Shown here: piece by piece, positions 24,801-33,800 of the stretch
Numbering within the stretch: position 1 is the first letter of the stretch
Layout: the number at the start of each line of letters is the position of its first letter
Translations under genes and position numbers: made by a program
The notes under the pieces: model-generated
Told to the model about the DNA's origin: nothing
The model's input: only the letters and a program-made list of their open reading frames with translations
Database searches by the model: none
Source: Stichopus chloronotus
Taxonomy: Eukaryota; Echinodermata; Holothuroidea; Aspidochirotida; Stichopodidae
Assembly (NCBI GenBank): GCA_021234535.1
Contig: CM037838.1
Coordinates: forward strand, 15,914,152 to 15,978,151
Reading direction: 5' to 3'
Length of the DNA stretch: 64,000 nt

Positions 24801-27800
24801 AAAGGACTTCATCAGTATTGAACATGTACAGAATCATTGTGACAAGACAAACATTTTAAAGCCCCTATTCAGTGATTAAAAACATGTGAAAATTAAGGTT
24901 TATTGCAAAGTGAATTTTGTTCTGATCACAAATGTCACATTTCCTTACCCTGTAAGTTAGCTTTAAGCAGTTTAAGTTGGTATGAAATTGTCCCAAGTGA
25001 CATACTGACTGCTATAAATCTAAGATTGAAAACATGAAATTCAAGCTTGAGAAGGCCACCTGATGTATTGAAATTTAAAGAAATATTTTCAACTTGCCTT
25101 GTTTGGTGAAGTGTGTTACAACAAGCAATTGCCCTCCCACAAATGAGTTAATAAATACAGTAGGTGATGGCAGTAAACACGCTTTCAGTTAAATTGTTTC
25201 TTCCCCATTTTCTTTTGATTTTAGATGCTCTTGGTGTTGGTGCTAGAATGTTATTGACACCTGTACTACTGAAATAAAATAAAAACTGGATACTGGTAGT
25301 GCCCATTGTCTTTAAGACATTTTACCGGCCTTCAAAAGTTTTCTTCATTTATTTGGTATTTTAAATGTTTGTTATGGCATGGGCTCTCAAGTGATTGAAG
25401 AATACCAGTGTTCATTTACAAAGAAGCATTGTAACTTATTAGCATTTACCATGCAAAATTATGAAACTAATTAGCTTTATTTGTAATCAATGTATTACAT
25501 GTGTAACTGCTATCTATGTTTGATGTACGGCATTCTTCATTTACTGTAAAAACTTCAACATTCTCATTTTGTGCTTCAGGAGCTCAGCCATCATGGGAAC
25601 AAGTACATAATGCTCGCTACAAACTTAAAGATCATGATTGTGACATATGGCTCCAAAACTTTTGCTGGAAGACATTTCGTGTTGATGACAAGAAAGTTCG
25701 TGGAAAGAGAATAATACTGTATGCTGCCAAGTCTTTACCTTTCAAATGTAGCAATGCACTGATTGAAGTTGGCTATTACTACGATTTACCAAAGCAAAAG
25801 GTAGAACAAAGAAAATGAGAAAACAGGAGAAAGGTGCAATTCTAGAAGTGTACAATGTATTAGGAATAGGTTGCGTCTTAATGTAGACCTCCTTGAAGGT
25901 GGACAAAATTAATTATATTTCAAGTTGAACATGTTACATGTTATTAACATGTGATATTTCTAAACAATTTAGGCATACATGTGTGAAACGAATTTCTTAT
26001 AGATCACCTCAAGAAAAAGGGAAGCATGAACATAGAATCAACTTTCAATTAGTGATTTGTAGATATGTGGAATCTGTAGTAAACAAACAAAGATGTGTCT
26101 TGTAATTGTGAGGAAAGCAAGACATCTGCTCAGTAAAACTGTATGAACTCTATTTGGTCTGTTACATTAATATATATGTATACTGCTGGCCTTAGAATAT
26201 TTTACACCATCACGGTGATATTAATAACGTGATGGGAATTGTGTTAGTTCAGGTACCATTCTCGGTGACTACGTCTGTGAACTTTCCACATTATCAATGC
26301 TGTCTCTGCTTAGACTCCTGCTTAAATGTTTTATCTTTCTGATATTACAAAGGTACCAATATTAAACAAGTCAGCTGTTTTGAAATGGAAGAAGATAATA
26401 TTTTACAAGAAACCAAAAAATGGTTTGAAACTTGTGCTTCAGGAAGTTGATCCAAATATTTTCACCTGCACGAAAACCGAAGGGGTAAGCTCATTTTATT
26501 TGTCTTTAATAATGTACTAAACAGGCAAACACTTAACTTCAAAGTCTTCATGCGGTCACAAAGTCCGTACAGAAACTTCACCCTACAAACAAACTTAGGT
26601 TGTAAATATCACTCTCTGAAAGATCTTGTCAAAAGACCATGTCAAAAGTTGAAAAAACAAGTATCTACTGAGACATTAATTGTTTCAAAAATGGTCAATG
26701 GAATGAAACTGCATTAATAAAGTGGATAGTGGATTATACTTGAAAAATAGCTTCCTAAAAGTGGTATGCACTTATCTTGTTTTAGTAAGGGAACATTTGA
26801 CACTCAAACTGAAGTATGCTTATTTACTTCAGTTTGGCAAACCAAGCAGAATACTTGTAAATATAAGGAGTTATATTGGAATCTTAATGAAAGATAATTA
26901 TTTGCAATGGGCTACCAGAGATTTATACATAGTTTTACATTAGGAAATAACACTTTGTTTACAGTGCTATTATGTTGTGCAGTTCTGAATTTTGTGAAAC
27001 TGAATGCTCTTTCACAGTATGATGAAAGTGCTTCTGAAAATGCATCTTGCAACTTGTTTTAAATTTGCAGGTGCCAGGTAGATCATGTGATGAAAAAAAC
27101 ATGTCAATAAATCTGTCACCCTTTGGTGTCCCATTTACTATACAGAGCAAAAGTCTTGACTGATTTGACATGAATGATTTGATAATATGTACAACACTAC
27201 TTAAGTTAATGATTAGGAACATCTCTGATGGCTCTAATGCTTTTTTGTTCTGCTAATCTCAAGGTAAAATATGTCACAATGTAAGGTGGGACACCATATC
27301 TACCGGCACTCATATATGTATGGAATCACTTATATATTAAAGTAGTTCTGGTATTACAATCAATCAATATGAAATGTGCATAAGGTTTAAATGTTCTTCA
27401 TCACACACTGAGGAATAGTTAATGGGGATATTTGAAAAAGGTTAATTTGTAATGAAGATTCTCTTCCATGTAATTTGGGGTATTTATCTTTTATACAGCT
27501 GCATTTTATCACCTACTTTTAATTTTGACATTGAAAACTCTGTTCATCCATCAATCCGTCAACTTATCAATCATTCAGTTTGAGTACATACATAGCACCG
27601 ATTCATTATCTTTTAATTTTTCAACTGAGTGTATCATTTTGATCCCTCATTTGGTATAATCCATTTGTGTTAAAGACATCTGAAGTTACATTTTCTCTCT
27701 TCCAGTTCATACCTTTCAACGTGGTTGCTGAACTCGACAATTATTTTTGCACATTTAATTTGAAGAAACAAGACTCCGATGCAGTCACAGAAACATGCAT

Positions 27801-30800
27801 TTGTACATTCAGAGCTGAGCAAGAACCACATACCCATGATTTGATGTTTGATGTATTGCCTGAGGTTTGACATCTGTTGTAACTATCATTTTTAGGCGTA
27901 ATGGATGATGTTTCTGTTTTTGCAGTATACAGTATGTGTGCAAGATTTCATTAAAGACGGCATCATTACGTTATTAAATGGTTGCTACAATTTGACATAG
28001 AAGAAAAAACATAAGTAAACTATACTCGGAAGTTTCATGTATACATGCTGTACAGGAAGAGTCAAATTTCCACCACTAATATATGAGATTCTAAAAACTC
28101 ACACACATTTACTTAGTTGCAAGAGCTTTGGAAATAAAGTTTACTTAGGTAGTACAGTAACTGTAAAATTTGAATAGATGGATGATTCTTTTGTGAAAGG
28201 CTTATGTAAGAACAACTGACAAAATGATTATGAAGTGGAACTGATCTGAGCTGGTGCAAGGTGACCAATAAGTTTTGCAGTCATGTCCCTGGATGTGCCG
28301 TACATGAAAAACAAAACAGTACCACAGATGTACAAAGCCAGTAAAGACTTCCTATTCACCTTGTGGTCAAAATTTACCCTATAGTGGCAAGACCTTTTCA
28401 CTATAGCATGCATGTTTTTTTTTTACAAACATATTCTACACTTGGCATTTACTCTGCATTTAGATGAGAAGTTGCGCACCTTTGCATGTAAAAGATTCAA
28501 AAGGGCAGATTTTACAGGATTTCAAATCATTAAAACAAAAATCATTAATGTAACAACTTATTTCAGGGTATTGTGGGATACAGCCTTGTTTTGACTTGAT
28601 TTATCCTTTAGCTTGGGTACCTTGTGATACTTAATTTGGGCACTCAAAGTGGCCAATGTGTTATCAACAGCACTTTCAGCTCAAATATGTGCATTTTTTC
28701 TGGTAGCAGCCCTGCGGCATAGAATGAAGAGGTACATATGTACCACGTACAGATTCAAAGTTTGTTGTAAATTGAAATGCGTATATTGATGTTTGTATTC
28801 TTTATAAAATCTCCTGTACAAGAATAGTTGGGACAAACTGTACTAATTATCAAAGCAGAAAGAAGTAATTTCCTGTTATGAGGTTGAATCTAAGTATGTT
28901 TCTTTTGTATGCTTGAATTGAAAAGCTAAGTAGACTGAAATCCAATGCAAATATATTTGGTTTTGATACGGCTATTATCATTTACTGTTCATGTATGGAG
29001 ACAAGGAAGGAAGGGATATGTTGGAAATTGCACTTGTATAGTTCACTGTATATTCTGGAAGGAAAACATGAGGGTACAGATGTGATGACAGTGAATTAAG
29101 CCACTATGTACAGAATACTCTTGTGATAGACATTTCATTACTTTTGTCAACTTTAACTACTGTGCTAGTCAATTTAATATGAGGACATCATTGCACACAT
29201 TAGTATGCTTGCCTGTCAGGTATGCAGATGCTATTGGATTGTACATTTAAAGTGTGAGGCATCTGGAATGGTCAAATGCAAGCATAATTATTATCACAAA
29301 GTTCTAACAAATCTTCCGCAAGAAACATGCCAAGTCATATATGTTGCAAACGTGGCAATAATTATTGTTTGTTGTTTACAGCAGCCCAGCACATCCAGCT
29401 CTAGAAGGGTCCTGAAGGAAGATGTCGAGGTACAGTGACACAAAAGCTTCACATTCAGATAACAGCACAATACACATATTGCATTAATCTTTGTGTGTAT
29501 GATTTGTTGCCTCTTATGATTGTTTTTCAATTGTATTAATACCACTGTCATGCAATTAAGGAATGGTTATAGTGAAGTTGCTAGCCTTTCAAACAAGTTA
29601 TAAGGTAATGTTGACCATTGTTTTGTTAGAATTGTTCAGCATTTTTTACTTTTCTATGTAAGCATTTGCCATTTAAGACAATTCAATAGAGGTTACTATT
29701 TTTAAGTGTGAATGGTGTAGCATTCAACAATAACACTTGTTTATACCTGTAATAAGGGACTTGACTTGATGAATTTCATGAGTATTAGATGTAGATAATT
29801 CTACCTCACCTTTGGTCACTGCTTAAAGGAAGTAACCTTAGCTACCATAATGAATTATTCTTCCAGAATTTTGCCCAGGTGCATGACCCAACATTATACT
29901 CTGCCATGTTATGAAAGTAAATCTGAGTTCACAAAAACCTAGACATTTATGACTGTGTTTAACTGTTTGCTACCTGAATTACCTGACATAGAACCATGTG
30001 GGGTGATAAAACTACCTAAGGTGATGAGGTTGATGACAAAATATGCCACACTTATCCTATGTGTTAGTGTGGTATCAAAATGGTATTTAATGGACATGAC
30101 AGCATGTCCATTTTTGTGGTTGGTCGCATTTTCTGACGATCACGTAACCACATTTTTTTTCGTTCAGTTTATCGGACAACTCCCATCAAGAAACAAACCG
30201 ATCTTTTAGGAAAAGATTTTTACAGCAAAGGAGATGAGTATGTGACAAGATTGTGTGAAAAATGTCACTAATGACGAAATGCGGTACATTTTTCCTCAAA
30301 TGCTCTAAATTTAAATATTAAGTAGGCTAACTACAATATTTAGTAGGCTAATATGCCTAGGCCTGGTACTTTACACATGACGCCGTCATGAACGAAAGAT
30401 GCTGTCCTAATTGGACTGAGTTTCTTACTCTCTCTCCAGATCATTGGTGTTTCCTACTGTTTTATACATATTTTCAAAATTTACAACCATCTGGTTACCA
30501 AATTAATTTTGTAATCAATTTATGAAACGGTTATGAAGACATTCTGTATAAATTTGAAAAAATAAGTGTAATTCTTTCTGGCAATTCCCTGGAATTTCCG
30601 CATAGCCCGGTCTGCTCCGTTCATCGTTTGAACTGCATACAGTGTACAGTAGTAGCCGGGCTGTGGGTGCAGATCAGCGATCAGTAGAAAGGCAGTATGT
30701 ATACAATCTTTTGCAGTCACTGTACAAACGAACCAATTGCACGAAGTAGTTTTCTAACGTGTTTAAGGTAAATGTTCGTACTAAACAATAGGAATTTCTA

Positions 30801-33800
30801 ACGTCCTAAGGAAGGCAAGTGCAATCAAACCTCAAGTCCGAATTTTCGATGCAAATCTCGTATTTTACCATATGTTTAAGTTGAAGCTGAAGTCAAAACA
30901 CGAAACGGAGAACATTAACTGTACGGAGGCCTGCATTTGCAGGTTCACTTCATTCTAGGTACTTATATTGGGTACAACTGCAGAATACAATGTCTCTCCA
31001 AGACATATGACTAAGACTCCGGAGGCGCAGTCGTAGTCACAGTGAATGGTACATGTATATTTTGTCGGGGAATGACCACAGGGACTGCGACTGCACCTCC
31101 ACACCACACCGGAAGCCCGGTGAACTTATCATATTTTTAAGCAAAAGTGTATTCCATTCACATGTTGAGTCGTTTTCAAAATGACCACTCCTTATTAGCT
31201 ACAACTGGGACTGCAACTGCGCCTCCACTCAGATGATAGAATCAGCGGACTTATGTTGTTCTCAACAAAAAATACTCGATCAGGCACCAGCTGGGACTGC
31301 AACTGTGCCTCCACTCTGATTGTAGAATCATTGGACTTAGACTAATATTTCCAACAAAGTATTCGATCCTCTACCACTGGGACTGCAACTGCACCTCCAC
31401 TCTGATAATAGAATCAGTGGACTTACAATGTTGTTAGCTACCACTGGGACTGCGACTGCGCCTCCACTCTGCGACTGTAGCACCATTAACTTAAACTGTG
31501 GGACTTGAGAGCCAAAGTCTTATTAAAAACTTGCTGCACTCCTCTCTTGTCAGACAGGGGCATGCTGCAATCTGGGGGGGGGGGGGGGGGGGCAGGTGGA
31601 CAGTTCCCACCCCATTGGAAATACTGGGTGGAACAATCATACTGGTGTGCCCAGGCTTCCATAATTCAGGCAGATTTAAAGTAAAAAGCAACAAGCACAA
31701 GAAAAAATATAATAACATTTTATGATACGGAGGGGTTCCAGAACACATCAATTTGAGTGTACGTGCTTGCCAATGAGAAAGTGTGTGTGCGTATGGTTGT
31801 GTGTGTTGGTACGTGGGTGGATTGCTTATAGATGATTCTGGTCCTGGAAATGATCCAGGGTTCGACAAGATGTTGGATTTTTGAAAATATTTACCCCCCC
31901 CCCCCGTTCACATAACCAGTAATACTTCCCTGTTGTCGGATTAACCGGGCAGTCTATCCTCACCCTACATAGGAAACCAGAGACTTGTACATGGTCATGT
32001 CCTTTGTGGTTACAGTAAACAACCACATTTTCTAGTTTATACAGTGGTTTTGATTCAGCATATGTACAAGTTTGGGTGTGTATATCCACGTGTTTTACTT
32101 TGATTTTAGGTAAATGGCCAATCTGGTTCAGCAAGTTAGATAAGGATTCTATAAAAACATATTTTTAATGATACACTTTATAATTTTGCAAGAATTTGGA
32201 TGTGGGAACTAATTTAAGGAAAGATTTTTTTATTTTGATGATAATTGCATAACCCTTGTAATCATTGTCTGTTTATGTGTGTCTGTTTATGTGAGTGTAC
32301 ATGTATTTCTGTGACAAATCACCTTGTAAACGTAATAATCAAAAAAATGGAAGCTTTTACTGATTCCAAATTCCCAGATTTAGTATGTAGGTGTGCCATA
32401 TTTGGTCAAAGAAGATGCCTATTGTTTGTGGTGCAGGTCAACAGTCATTTGGACCAATGGGGGTCAACTTGTGAAAACAGCATAAACATGATAATTCAGG
32501 AAGGGAAGCTTGAGTACAAGATCCCTATTGCTTGTAATTGGTGAAGGTCACATGACATTTTACTGAACTGGGGTCAACCAGTGACATCCTTGCTAAAAGT
32601 AAAGGTTGCACGGATTTCATGTTTGTACGTATATTGATGCACTATACTGACCATAAATACCTTTCATATTTGGTGGAAGCCATTTAGGACAACAAAGGTC
32701 TATTTGTAAAGATTGTATCTTGACTTATCAAGACATGTAGGAAGTCTCTTGGAAGTATCTGTTGTGCAATCATGCATGATTAGACATGTCAGTCATCATA
32801 TATCAGATTTAAAAAAAAAATTGTGGGCGTGGAATCATCAAAACCACAGTGCATGCCTCTTGGTTATTTCTTATCATATCAAAGCTGTGTTTGAGCCTGT
32901 GTATATCATGGCTTTTGATAAATGATGTTATACCAACAGATTAAAAAATCTTCTGATATGCATTGCAGATAAAATGTCAAGCACATGAACATATGGTGTT
33001 TTTGTGAGGAAAACTGGTCAGTTTTAATGAATTTTTGTAAATTATTGAAATATCAAAGCCTAAAGAAGCAGTAGAACTTTATATTAATTCAATGAGACAA
33101 AAAGGTGAGTAAAGATTCAGAGACAAATTTTTCTACATGACATCACCAGTCACGAAACATAATATTCAAAGACAAGAATTAATTGCCAGGTTAAGATATC
33201 GAATCATTTCATATCAATTCTTGATGACATTTCTTATGCAACACAAACAATTTATTGATAAAGCCCGCACATACACACATTGCAATCCACAAGTGCTAGT
33301 GAGCACTACCACCTGGTTTGCACTACTCAAGGTCCTCCAATCTTTTTCTATGAAATAATGACATCTTACACATTTGCTCATTTTCTTTCATTCACAGTAT
33401 CTTTCATTCTGGTTGAAATCATAGATCCTTTTTAAGAGGAAGACTTCAAACCACTTAGCTCCTTTTTTTCTGTTTCATGGATTAATGTACATTTACATTT
33501 TACTTTACAGGCTTATGACCCAGGCCTAGGTAATGTCCACGAACTTCAAATCAACGTTATTTCACTATTACTAGTAGACCTAATAGTATTAGCCATTGCT
33601 CTGTGTAAGATATAGCTGACTGAAAAAACACTGTTGGTTTTATGGTATTCATCCGCCAGTGATTTTGGTTTATCCAGTTGGTATATCAGTGGATAACCCA
33701 TGGTCACCTGACTGAAATGGGTTAATAGGAGTTGATGATTCTTTCGAAGTAAGTATGAATAGTTGTTCGAGAGTTTGATTGAACACCCAGCGCTTTACTC

